Assembly (NCBI GenBank): GCA_018673255.1
Contig: JABHDC010000065.1
Location: forward strand, 134,815 to 198,814
DNA from: Gemmatimonadota bacterium
GTDB lineage: Bacteria; Latescibacterota; UBA2968; UBA8231
Direction of reading: 5' to 3'
DNA: 64,000 nt
Below, piece after piece: positions 43,101 through 50,550 of this stretch; the first letter of the stretch is position 1, and the number at the start of each line of letters is the position of its first letter. The notes under the pieces were generated by a model. That model did no database searches. It was not told where the DNA came from and worked only from the letters and a program-made list of their open reading frames with translations. Both the position numbers and the translations under genes were made by a program.

Positions 43101-44229
43101 CGTGCTTGATGCTCAGGGTGGTCACGTGTTAGGTGAGCAACTCGACGCGATTCGAGTCGATCTGAAGTCTTCATGCCAGCTACTGTTCATCTTCGGTCAC
43201 GATGTCGAAGTGAATCCGGATGATGTACGATGCCTGGTGGGGCACTTCGAAGCAGACGAACGTCTCGGATTACTGATCCCCGAACGGCACTCGAGCGCCA
43301 GAGCCACCATGGGAGATGTTCCCGTCGCCGCCGTCGTGGACAGTCCCTGCTGTGTGCTGCGACGGGCAGCACTGGACGATATCGCCGGATTCGACACGGG
43401 TTTTTCCACCCTTGCCGTGCTGGCAAATGTCGTGCGGGCCATGCGACGCCGTGATTGGCGCATTGCCACGGCACCCGATGTCGTCGTGGAGGAAGATCCG
43501 GATGCCCAGGTCGTGGCATTGACGAGGACATCCTCCAGTGCCGAAGCCTCACATGCGCAAGTTCAAGAGATGAAGGCCATCCAGGCGCTGGAAGACGGCG
43601 ACCGGAGACGTGCCGGTGGCGATGTGGAGGGAGCGATTCTGCGATATGATGAGGCGCTGGGGGCCAAGCCGGATTTCGTCGAAGCCTTGCTCGTACTGGC
43701 CGACGCGTATCTCGATGCAGATCGGCCTGTCGAGGCTGCTCAGATCGCGGCACGACTGCCGGCGATCGATTCATCCTCTGCGTGGGCGCACAACTTCAGC
43801 GCCCTGGTTCACGCACGGGCGGGAGACCTGGATGGTGCTCGTGCGGGATTCGCTACCGCCGTGGAACTGAATCCCGACCTGACAGAAGCGCGTGTGAATC
43901 TTGCGGTGATGGCTTGGGAAGCGGGGGAAATGGAAACCGCTCTGGAGCATTTTCGCCATGCGTGTGAACGCGATCCATACAATCGTGATCTGATCTGCAA
44001 TCTCGGGCTCATCTACACTCAGACCGGAGATACGCAGGAGGCCGTCGATCTGTACCGCGCCTTCCTCGGTCAGGCACCGGACGATGTAGAGGTTCTTGGC
44101 CGACTCGCCGAAGTGCAGTGGCAAAGGCAGGAACACGACGAGGCTCGTGATACGGCAACGAGGGTGCTGCAGATCGATCCCGATCACGCGCGAGCCCGCA
44201 TGATCCTGCAGGGTGCTGAACCCGGCTGA
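40186..44229 (+). CDS. Large bifunctional GT2-GT4 glycosyltransferase with C-terminal TPRs (candidate flagellin glycosyltransferase)
   Basis: 1347 residues from ATG 40186 (GTG 40156 would add 10; the ATG has GAGGG 12 bp upstream). Residues 1-150 are of unknown fold, faintly like a degenerate methyltransferase. About 236-475: GT2 domain with VSIVIPVYNG, VVDNGSSD, FLNNDTVPHAEWL and the GVEDVDLCLRARQQG catalytic-side motif. A repetitive AQ/PT linker follows near 490-530. About 566-930: GT4-like domain with YRKGIDLLLQAY and HPYRGEGFGLPVAEAMACG (E-x7-E). About 950-1110: a half GT2-like piece with GFDTGFS and RAMRRRDWRI. The last 220 residues are TPR repeats. Lying right after csrA and before the flagellins suggests filament glycosylation; the sugar is unknown. 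Its TGA overlaps the next ATG (TGATG). Confidence 0.85.
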   Translation: MTFDSVALLPQPELTSYLHQMLPIDGVQRFLICGTGFDAGVTPEGLRPANLENLAQLQGSAPADVLLLGEFTTPPTRQEVEAALQSLQSGGILVWLVPQTRSAAQLERLLHLRTDEGPPGLSTTVIAGLLEAHGFDVNLEASRLITCEPSAALQGIAAAVEAHHGDGAAILRDTSATHLLLVAQAPRRRQDGSGSADSRRAVHDAVSGAVASGVDLGREGEGASVDEGEVLDDPRVSIVIPVYNGAGLTEKCLFGIAGNTADEPNYEVIVVDNGSSDWTMYLLHAMEGDLRVLSNDRNLGFARACNQGAADARGEYVLFLNNDTVPHAEWLAAMVDVADSDPTIGVVGARLLYPDGTVQHAGIELVEGVPDHVLRGVAADDPRVTGQRDLDMVTGACLMIRRDLFAQIGGFDAQFVNGVEDVDLCLRARQQGYRVVYCGDAVVDHHEAQTMGRFDHVQENVRRFVERWGGHFDANGRLTLDSIPSAGRAQAPTAQTPTAQSPVARTPVAQALIDQTAIGQISDDQTSEDQISADVLTVSRLQGAASQITDRQVSVVDGQTSVAPRRINWEGSFFMYSSLAYVNRELVLALLAEGQCEMGLMPFEEDQFGAEEDPRFQDLAARMGHPLAGADVTIRHRWPPELERPDSARHVLMQPWEYGSVPRRWVEAVAEGQVDQIWAYTRYVRDCYVDGGVDPARVAIVPPGVDPDRFHPGLAPHGAVDTKAGFRFLFVGGTLYRKGIDLLLQAYSEEFSADEDVALVIKDMGVNTFYHQQTAGESIQQLQEDPACAEILYLTQDLPGDEIPRLYAAAHALVHPYRGEGFGLPVAEAMACGLPVIVTRGGASDDFCPEDVVYGIDSRRQAILFEGEETVGQAWQLEPDVASLRQQMRTVFESREDARRRGLRGSAHIHSHFTWADAAHKAQDALAALDALPEGVSGGETAEVAAIVLGKNGEATGTDDALGIVFGQHPRYVLDAQGGHVLGEQLDAIRVDLKSSCQLLFIFGHDVEVNPDDVRCLVGHFEADERLGLLIPERHSSARATMGDVPVAAVVDSPCCVLRRAALDDIAGFDTGFSTLAVLANVVRAMRRRDWRIATAPDVVVEEDPDAQVVALTRTSSSAEASHAQVQEMKAIQALEDGDRRRAGGDVEGAILRYDEALGAKPDFVEALLVLADAYLDADRPVEAAQIAARLPAIDSSSAWAHNFSALVHARAGDLDGARAGFATAVELNPDLTEARVNLAVMAWEAGEMETALEHFRHACERDPYNRDLICNLGLIYTQTGDTQEAVDLYRAFLGQAPDDVEVLGRLAEVQWQRQEHDEARDTATRVLQIDPDHARARMILQGAEPG
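41650..41790 (+). repeat. Degenerate short repeat coding for an AQ/PT-rich linker
   Basis: Repeated units built on CCCACAGCCCAG and related variants encode alternating AQ, PT and PV residues, then DQ(T/I)S units, between the GT2 and GT4 domains. The unit is imperfect, so it may vary in copy number between strains. Confidence 0.6.
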
Positions 44230-47200
44230 TGAGCAAGAAGAAGAAGAAACAGAAGAAGCAGCGGACGAAGCCTTCCGGTACGCTGCGGTTGTCTCTGTGC
44301 ATGATCGCACGCGATGAGGCTGATTTCCTCGAACGGTGCCTGGATAGTGTGAAGGGACTCGTCGACGAGATCGTCATCCTCGACACGGGATCGACCGACC
44401 AGACCCAAGCGGTTGCGCGGCGTCATGGCGCCAGACTGTTCACGCACCAGTGGTCGGGTGATTTCTCGGCAGCCCGAAATGCAGCACTGGAGCGTGCCAG
44501 AGGGCAATGGATTCTCGTGCTCGACTGCGACGAGACGCTGGCTCGTGGTGATCACGAGACGTTGCGCCCCCTGCTGGACAGCGATGCGGCCGACGCCTAC
44601 CGAATCACGACACGGAATTATTCAACGGATGCTGGTCGTGCCGAGTGGCACGCGAGCGCCGGAACCGACTATGCCAGCGAAGAGAAACACTACGCGGGCT
44701 GGTTTCCGACGACGAAGGTCCGTCTTTGGCGTCGGCACCCTGCGGTTCGATTTCAGGGAGCCGTTCACGAGCTGGTCGAGGCCTCCCTACAAGAGGCCGG
44801 ACAGCGGATCGGCGACTGTCTTGTACCGGTTCACCACTACGGCTATGCTGAGAAGGAACGCGCCGCCGATCGCTACGTGGAAGCGGGGGAACGCAAACTC
44901 GAGGCGACGCCTGATGACTTGCAGGCTCGTTATGAACTGGCCATCGCCTACCGAGATGCGGGCCGACTGGCTGAAGGTCTGAATCAGATCGAGTTCGTAG
45001 TGGGCAGTACGACGGCCAATGGATCCGGCTACCTTGACCGGGACAATGTGGACCTGGTACATGCCGACCTGCTCGACCGTGCCGGCCGTCTGCCCGAGGC
45101 GCTCGAAGTCGTGGAACGTATCATCGAGCGGACGCCTGCTTCGACGGCTGCGCACAACAATGCTGGCAGTCTCCTGACTCGTCTTGGGCGTCATCAGGAC
45201 GCCCTGGCCGCATACCGTCGTGCACATGAACTGGCACCCGGGCACGAAGTGATCGCCGGCAATCTCGGGCGTCTCGAGCGTCATCTGGCAAAGGGTGTCG
45301 AATCCGTGTCTCACGCATCCACGCCTGAGAAAGTTGAGGCGGATCGCGAATACCGGATCAGCGTCTGTCTCATCGCCCGCAACTGCGCCACCGACCTGGC
45401 ACGCTGCCTGGACAGTGTCGCCGCCGTTGCTGATGAGATTGTCGTCGTCGACACGGGTTCAGAGGACGATACCGTCGCCGTGGCCGAACGCTTCGGTGCT
45501 GTGATTGGCCACTTCCCCTGGTGTGATGACTTTGCCGCGGCACGCAACGAGTCACTGCGCCTGGCATCGGTCGGCGACTGGATCCTCTGGCTCGACGCTG
45601 ACGACTTCCTGTTGCCGGAGGATCTGGACAAAGTCAAGCGCGCCAGGCTGCTGACACCCGACCAGGCTCTGCAGTTCATCCTCGTCAATACGGAGGGGGC
45701 GGATCGCACCAGTTTCCGTCAGATCAAGATGTTCCCGCGACGTGACGACATTCGGTTCGAGCGGCCAGTGCACGAGACGGTGCAGCCGTCGTTGCGGTGT
45801 CTGGGGTTCCCGGCGCGATTGACGGATGTGCGGGTCATGCACACCGGCTACGCAGATCCAGCAACGGTGGCACGCAAGAGCGACTACTACCGGCGGCTGA
45901 TGGAAGGATGGGTGGCCGAACATCCGGATGACCTGGATGTCTGTTTCCGTCTCGGGCATACGGCCTACGTCGATTCAGACCGGACCCGGGCAGTCGAATA
46001 CTTTGATCGAATCCTCGAGTCGTCACAGCCTGTCGAACCCCGTTCGCTGGAGCGACATGCGGCCGTTTTTCGTGGCCGCTGCCGACTTGAAGAAGGGGAT
46101 TCAGAGACGGCGATTCCCGACTTCGAGCGGGCGCTGGCGATCGATCCGGCAGATGTATTTGCTCACGCGTCCATCGGTGATGCGTTGACGAAGGCCGGCC
46201 AGTTTGCCCGAGCCCGTGATCATCTGGTGACGGCATTGGATGGCCAGCTGGATGGGAGCTTCCCACTCGATGTGGTCGTGATCGAGTATGGCGCCCGTTT
46301 CTTTCTCGGGCAGTGCCTGGCCGCCCTTGGCGATCACCGTGGAGCCATCGCATCGATGGAGATGGCCGCCCGTCTCTCGCCGGAGCGAACCGAGGCGGCT
46401 GCCGCTCTGCGCGAGCTGCAACCGAGTCGGGCCGGAAAGGTCCTGCCGCGGATGCCCGTCGTCGCGCATCGGCCTGGCCAGCAAGAGACGGAGGAATATC
46501 ACCCTTCGGCACGGCTGACTCTTTGCATGATTGTGCGCAATGAAGAGGCACGTCTTGGGGCATGTCTCGACAGTGTGGTTGGCCTCGTCGATGAGATTGT
46601 CGTCGTCGACACCGGTTCGACCGACTCAACCGTCGACGTGGCACGTCAGTATGGCGCCGTGATGGGGGCCTTTGAGTGGTGCGATGACTTCGCTGCTGCA
46701 CGCAATGAGTCACTCCGGCTGGCCACCGGGGACTGGATCATGTGGCTCGATGCCGATGATGTATTGCCGGCTGAGTACCACGCACCCATCCGCAAGCTCG
46801 TCTCCGGATCGCAGGATCGGGGCTATTTCTTTGTACTCGACGACCAGGGATACGAGAGTGTGTCCTGCCTGCAGATGCGATTGTTCCCGAATGTGGAGGG
46901 CATTGAGTTCGAGATGCCGATCCACGAGCAGGTGACGCCATCGCTGGGCAGGCTTGGCATCGATATGCAACCCACGGATATCCGTGTTGTGCATACGGGC
47001 TACACGACGCCGGACGTGGTCCGGGAAAAGAAGGATCGCTATCTCGGGATCATCGAGCGATGGTTACGGACCCACCCGGGAGATTACATCGTCCGTTCTC
47101 ATGCCTGTCTCACCTACCATACGACGGGGCGGTTCGATGAGGCCGTGGCGGGTTATCGCTATATCATCGAACAGACCAACTGCCTGGCCGATCACAACTA

Positions 47201-48416
47201 CGTCGTCTACACGACGTCTTTGCTGTTTCTCGGTCGGACCTATCTCAAGATGGGCCGCGTTGAAGATGCAATGGAGTGGATTGGGAAGGCTCACGAATTC
47301 GACGCAGACTACGTCCTGAGCCGATTCTCCATGGCCGAAGTGAATCTGGCCGCAGGCAATTGGGAGCAGGCGGCCCAGGCGGCCCGATCCGTAATCACGG
47401 GCGACATGCAGCTGACATTCTTTCCTATCGACCAGCAGGAGCTGACCTATTCGAGTTTGTGCGTCCTTGGTCGGGCGCTGGCCCAGCTGGATGATCTGGA
47501 CGGGGCCGCTGAGGCGTTGCGGCGGGCCTCAGAATCCGGCGTACAACGTCGCAGCGAGGCGCTGGGGATCCTGTCAGAGATCTACAAGGCCAAGGGGCGT
47601 CCCGATGAAGCTTACCAGGTCCTGTCCAGAGCGTTGGCGTTGTCACCGCAGGATCCGAAGCACCGCTTCAATCGAGGTATGCTCGATTTGGAGGCGAATC
47701 GTCTCGAGGCGGCCGCGACAGCCTTCAACAGTGTCCTGGAAGTGAGCCCGGACTATGCACCGGCCCTGATGAATCTGGGATTCATCGCCAAGAGCAGTGG
47801 GGACTTTGAAGGCGCTCAGGGCTGGTATTCTAAGGTGTTGGCCGCTGATGCAGACAATACCGACGGTCACGCCAATCTTGCCCATTTGTTTCTGGGGCAG
47901 GAGCGATTCGCAGAGGCGGAGGTGCATTTTGCGCGCGTGCAGGCGGACAAGCCCGACCTCCTCGACATCCAACTCGGCCTGCTGCTGGCCTGCATGGCCC
48001 AGGGAACCTGGAATGCGGCACTTGCGCGCCTCGTCCTGGGTGCGCTGCCGGAGTCGGCGGCAACCGATCTGTCCTCGGCTCTGAGTGCTGCACCCGCCTT
48101 CCTCAAATTGGGAGTTTCCCTCATCCACCGGCAGGTACTCTCATGTGCTCAGATCGCCTTCTCCTGTGCCGTGATGGGGGGGCAACAGGATCCGCGAGGA
48201 GCGCCAGTTGTCACGCAGGCTCGGCGTTGCCTGGGTGAGTTGCATACGACGCTCGGTCAGTCCTGGAAGGCCGTTGAGCAATACGAGTCGCTGCTGAAGG
48301 CCAATCCGAACGATGGCGAGGCGTTCCAGCGCCTCGGTGACTGCTATACGCGACTTGGCGTGGAGGATGCAGCTCGAATGTGTTATGAACGGAGCCGGCA
48401 GCTGGGAGCAGTCTAG
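44229..48416 (+). CDS. Triple-GT2 glycosyltransferase with TPR repeats (candidate flagellin glycosyltransferase)
   Basis: 1395 residues. Three separate GT2 domains of the WaaE/SunS-like type lie in tandem: near residue 18 (LSLCMIARDEADFLERCLD, VILDTGSTDQT, VLDCDET), near 375 (ISVCLIARNCATDLARCLD, VVVDTGSEDDT, WLDADD) and near 763 (LTLCMIVRNEEARLGACLD, VVVDTGSTDST, WLDADD). Each keeps the acidic DxD. Helical TPR-like repeats fill 220-345 and 600-740, and a longer TPR array runs about 950-1390. A lysine-rich N-terminus (SKKKKKQKKQRTK) precedes the first domain. Placement just before the flagellin genes suggests glycan transfer to filament proteins, with TPRs holding the protein. No comparable named enzyme is known to me with three such domains. 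Confidence 0.85.
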   Translation: MSKKKKKQKKQRTKPSGTLRLSLCMIARDEADFLERCLDSVKGLVDEIVILDTGSTDQTQAVARRHGARLFTHQWSGDFSAARNAALERARGQWILVLDCDETLARGDHETLRPLLDSDAADAYRITTRNYSTDAGRAEWHASAGTDYASEEKHYAGWFPTTKVRLWRRHPAVRFQGAVHELVEASLQEAGQRIGDCLVPVHHYGYAEKERAADRYVEAGERKLEATPDDLQARYELAIAYRDAGRLAEGLNQIEFVVGSTTANGSGYLDRDNVDLVHADLLDRAGRLPEALEVVERIIERTPASTAAHNNAGSLLTRLGRHQDALAAYRRAHELAPGHEVIAGNLGRLERHLAKGVESVSHASTPEKVEADREYRISVCLIARNCATDLARCLDSVAAVADEIVVVDTGSEDDTVAVAERFGAVIGHFPWCDDFAAARNESLRLASVGDWILWLDADDFLLPEDLDKVKRARLLTPDQALQFILVNTEGADRTSFRQIKMFPRRDDIRFERPVHETVQPSLRCLGFPARLTDVRVMHTGYADPATVARKSDYYRRLMEGWVAEHPDDLDVCFRLGHTAYVDSDRTRAVEYFDRILESSQPVEPRSLERHAAVFRGRCRLEEGDSETAIPDFERALAIDPADVFAHASIGDALTKAGQFARARDHLVTALDGQLDGSFPLDVVVIEYGARFFLGQCLAALGDHRGAIASMEMAARLSPERTEAAAALRELQPSRAGKVLPRMPVVAHRPGQQETEEYHPSARLTLCMIVRNEEARLGACLDSVVGLVDEIVVVDTGSTDSTVDVARQYGAVMGAFEWCDDFAAARNESLRLATGDWIMWLDADDVLPAEYHAPIRKLVSGSQDRGYFFVLDDQGYESVSCLQMRLFPNVEGIEFEMPIHEQVTPSLGRLGIDMQPTDIRVVHTGYTTPDVVREKKDRYLGIIERWLRTHPGDYIVRSHACLTYHTTGRFDEAVAGYRYIIEQTNCLADHNYVVYTTSLLFLGRTYLKMGRVEDAMEWIGKAHEFDADYVLSRFSMAEVNLAAGNWEQAAQAARSVITGDMQLTFFPIDQQELTYSSLCVLGRALAQLDDLDGAAEALRRASESGVQRRSEALGILSEIYKAKGRPDEAYQVLSRALALSPQDPKHRFNRGMLDLEANRLEAAATAFNSVLEVSPDYAPALMNLGFIAKSSGDFEGAQGWYSKVLAADADNTDGHANLAHLFLGQERFAEAEVHFARVQADKPDLLDIQLGLLLACMAQGTWNAALARLVLGALPESAATDLSSALSAAPAFLKLGVSLIHRQVLSCAQIAFSCAVMGGQQDPRGAPVVTQARRCLGELHTTLGQSWKAVEQYESLLKANPNDGEAFQRLGDCYTRLGVEDAARMCYERSRQLGAV

Positions 48417-48461
48417 GCTTCCCTGGCGGGAAAAAAACTTCCTCTCCGTCTGTTCTCAAGA

Positions 48462-48494
48462 CCGTGGCTGCCCTCGCCGGGCGGCTGCGGTTTT
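48462..48494 (+). terminator. Rho-independent terminator after the glycosyltransferase genes
   Basis: CCGTGGCTGCCC-tcgcc-GGGCGGCTGCGG forms a 12-pair stem (three G-U pairs) followed by TTTTACTATTT. It separates the glycosyltransferase transcript from the first flagellin. Confidence 0.85.
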
Positions 48495-48549
48495 ACTATT
48501 TGAGGACGGGAGCACGTCTGATGTAATAACGTAACCTATTAAAAAACAA

Positions 48550-48564
48550 CAATATACAATATTG
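48550..48564. repeat. AT-rich inverted repeat upstream of the flagellin-1 promoter
   Basis: CAATAT-ACA-ATATTG in an AT-rich tract (about 48525-48580) ending 23 bp before the -24 element. A possible activator or bending-protein site. Confidence 0.5.
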
Positions 48565-48586
48565 ATACTACTTCCTTTGTCGTAGT

Positions 48587-48602
48587 TGGCACACCCCTTG
48601 CT
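48587..48602 (+). promoter_or_regulatory. Sigma-54 promoter of flagellin 1
   Basis: TGGCAC-ACCCC-TTGCT matches consensus at every specified base, with the required 10 nt between GG and GC. Predicted start near 48613, giving a leader of about 130 nt. Confidence 0.93.
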
Positions 48603-48690
48603 AAAGATGGCGTGTTAGATCTCAGGCTTCCACGTCCGGGAGCCGGAGCGCACTGTTGAGAGGCCTACTGGAGCAAGACAAGATTGTCCA

Positions 48691-48735
48691 GGGCCCACCA
48701 AGGACGGCCCGGCCTCAATAGGCCCACCAAGGAGG
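48691..48735 (+). promoter_or_regulatory. Candidate CsrA sites in the flagellin-1 leader
   Basis: GGCCCACCAAGGA occurs twice, 29 bp apart (48692-48704 and 48721-48733). The first copy lies in a hairpin GGGCC-[CACCAAGGAC]-GGCCC (48691-48710) that shows AAGGA in its loop; the second contains the Shine-Dalgarno AAGGAGG before ATG 48743. A loop site plus a site on the SD is the layout of known CsrA-repressed flagellin mRNAs. Confidence 0.65.
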
Positions 48736-48742
48736 TAGACCA

Positions 48743-50188
48743 ATGCCGCTTCGACTCGGTACCAACGTCACATCGCTCAACGCCAGTCGACATCTGAACA
48801 GAAACACAGGCGACTTCACAAAACGTGTGGAACGCCTATCCTCCGGTCTGCGGATCAACCGAGGCGCCGATGATGCAGCCGGTCTGTCGGTGTCGGAGGG
48901 AATGCGTGCCGAGCTGCTCGGTATGCGACAGGGCGTCCGGAATGCTGAACAGGGCGTAAGTCTGATCCAGCTGGCCGAGGGGTCGCTCAACGAGGTGAGC
49001 ACCATGCTCACTCGTATGCGCGAACTGGCTGTGACATCGGCCAACTCGACGATCAATGACGCGAACCGTCAGAGCCTGACGTCAGAGTTCAACCAGCTGT
49101 CCGCTGAAATCGATCGTATCGCGAACTCGACGACCTATAACAAACAGGTCCTGCTCACCGGATTCGGCAATGCCGTGTCGCAGGTGGGCACTGTTTCTAC
49201 AGCGCTTGCCGGCTTTTCCGGTGTGAGCGAGGTCGGCATCTCAGGCGCGGTGCCCGGAACCTACGTTTTCAGCGATACGAGCAACCAGGACAACCAGATC
49301 ACCCTGTTGGTCTCGCTGCCGGACGGCACGAACCTCGAGCAGTCCATCGACGTGGGTTCGGCTCTGGATCGTGACAACAGCAAGAACATGGTGGCGACGG
49401 GAACGACCTTTGTTGCGAATTTCGACCGACTGGGAATGCAGGTCATCCTCAACGGGCCGAACGTACAGTCCGGGACGACGTCCAAGTCAACGGCCGCCTC
49501 TGGGCAGGATGGCGTAATCACCATCGCCAAGGCAGATGGAAGTACGGACTCGGTTACGGTGACCGGTGGCCAGGGGTTGGCTGCCATTGCGACGGAACTG
49601 AATACCAAGCTATCCACACTCGACTCGACTGCTTTCGCCCGGATTGACACGATTACGGGCGAATTACACGTAGATACGGGAAGCCTCACGGTAGAGGGGT
49701 TGAGCACAACCCTGGGTGCCGTGGGTGGCAATGCCTATGAGGATGGACGTCTCGAAGGCAAGACGCTCGTGATCGAGGCAGGAGAGGGCGGTACACTGCA
49801 GGTTGGCGCCAATGACAATGCCGACAACCGCATTTCCTTGAACATCGGTGACATGCGGGCCAGCGGAAGTGTCCTGAATCTGACGGGTCTCTCCGTGGCG
49901 AACGTCCTCAGTTCGCGAGGAACGATTTCGCGCATCGATACGGCGATTCTGAATGTGGCTCGGCAACGTGGCGACCTGGGCGCGATCCAGAACCGACTCC
50001 AATACACCTCTGCCAATCTCGGGAACGCGATCGAGAACCTGCAGGCCGCCGAATCGGCCATCCGCGATGCGGATGTGGCGGAGGAAATCTCTGCCTTCAC
50101 CAAGAGCCAGATCCTGACACAGGCAGCCACGGCGATGGTGGCACAGGCCAATGCCTTGCCGCAGAATGCCTTAACCCTTCTGCAGTAA
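48743..50188 (+). CDS. fliC: Flagellin 1
   Basis: Filament subunit of 481 residues with conserved flagellin ends: N-terminal SLNASRHLNRNTGDFTKRV, then RLSSGLRINRGADDAAGLSV and GVRNAEQGVSLIQLAEGSL; C-terminal LGNAIENLQAAESAIRDADV with SQILTQAATAMVAQANALPQ and ending LLQ. The variable centre is about 90 residues longer than in the other two flagellins because of a segment near 245-330 rich in Thr, Ser and Asp, likely surface-exposed and glycosylated. It has the only clear sigma-54 promoter of the three. Confidence 0.95.
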   Translation: MPLRLGTNVTSLNASRHLNRNTGDFTKRVERLSSGLRINRGADDAAGLSVSEGMRAELLGMRQGVRNAEQGVSLIQLAEGSLNEVSTMLTRMRELAVTSANSTINDANRQSLTSEFNQLSAEIDRIANSTTYNKQVLLTGFGNAVSQVGTVSTALAGFSGVSEVGISGAVPGTYVFSDTSNQDNQITLLVSLPDGTNLEQSIDVGSALDRDNSKNMVATGTTFVANFDRLGMQVILNGPNVQSGTTSKSTAASGQDGVITIAKADGSTDSVTVTGGQGLAAIATELNTKLSTLDSTAFARIDTITGELHVDTGSLTVEGLSTTLGAVGGNAYEDGRLEGKTLVIEAGEGGTLQVGANDNADNRISLNIGDMRASGSVLNLTGLSVANVLSSRGTISRIDTAILNVARQRGDLGAIQNRLQYTSANLGNAIENLQAAESAIRDADVAEEISAFTKSQILTQAATAMVAQANALPQNALTLLQ

Positions 50189-50287
50189 CAAGCTGTGGTC
50201 TCGTCCCCAGTCGGGGATCCGGATTCTCGGCGACGGCCAGTCGCTTTGGAATTCACCGAGCCACCGCCATAGAACAGAAGCGACCCC

Positions 50288-50317
50288 AGCGGCCTTCCGG
50301 CGATCCGGAGGGCCGCT
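50288..50317 (+). terminator. Terminator-like hairpin after flagellin 1
   Basis: AGCGGCC-TTCCGG-CGAT-CCGGAG-GGCCGCT: long GC-rich stem starting 100 bp after the stop, followed by TCGCATTCTGGTTT. Confidence 0.65.
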
Positions 50318-50341
50318 TCGCATTCTGGTTTGAGAAAAAGG

Positions 50342-50368
50342 TGAAGGTGAATGCCACCGCGTCGATAA
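50342..50368 (+). promoter_or_regulatory. Candidate sigma-28 promoter of flagellin 2
   Basis: TGAAGGTG-N11-GTCGATAA against TAAAGTTT-N11-GCCGATAA: 5 of 8 and 7 of 8 matches with the exact spacing. Predicted start near 50376, with a leader of about 175 nt. No good sigma-54 site is visible in the same gap. Confidence 0.55.
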
Positions 50369-50525
50369 TATGGGTGTAATACCAAGTGTTATTAAGTGCC
50401 ATAACAAAATGGAAGACAGTACACAGCAGCGCTGGCCCGCGTAATCGCCCTCACGGAGGAGTGCAGGTGATCTCGCGAGTTGGTGACGACAGGAGGACGA
50501 AGACCCGCCCTTGCGGCGACGTCTT

Positions 50526-50550
50526 TACCATGACACGGAGGTCCATGGTA
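50526..50550 (+). promoter_or_regulatory. Shine-Dalgarno hairpin (candidate CsrA site), flagellin 2
   Basis: TACCATG (50526-50532) pairs with CATGGTA (50544-50550), exposing an 11-nt loop ACACGGAGGTC that holds the Shine-Dalgarno GGAGG and an ACGGA motif. The last paired base is the A of the start codon. A second GGA cluster (ACAGGAGGA) lies at 50489-50497. Confidence 0.6.
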
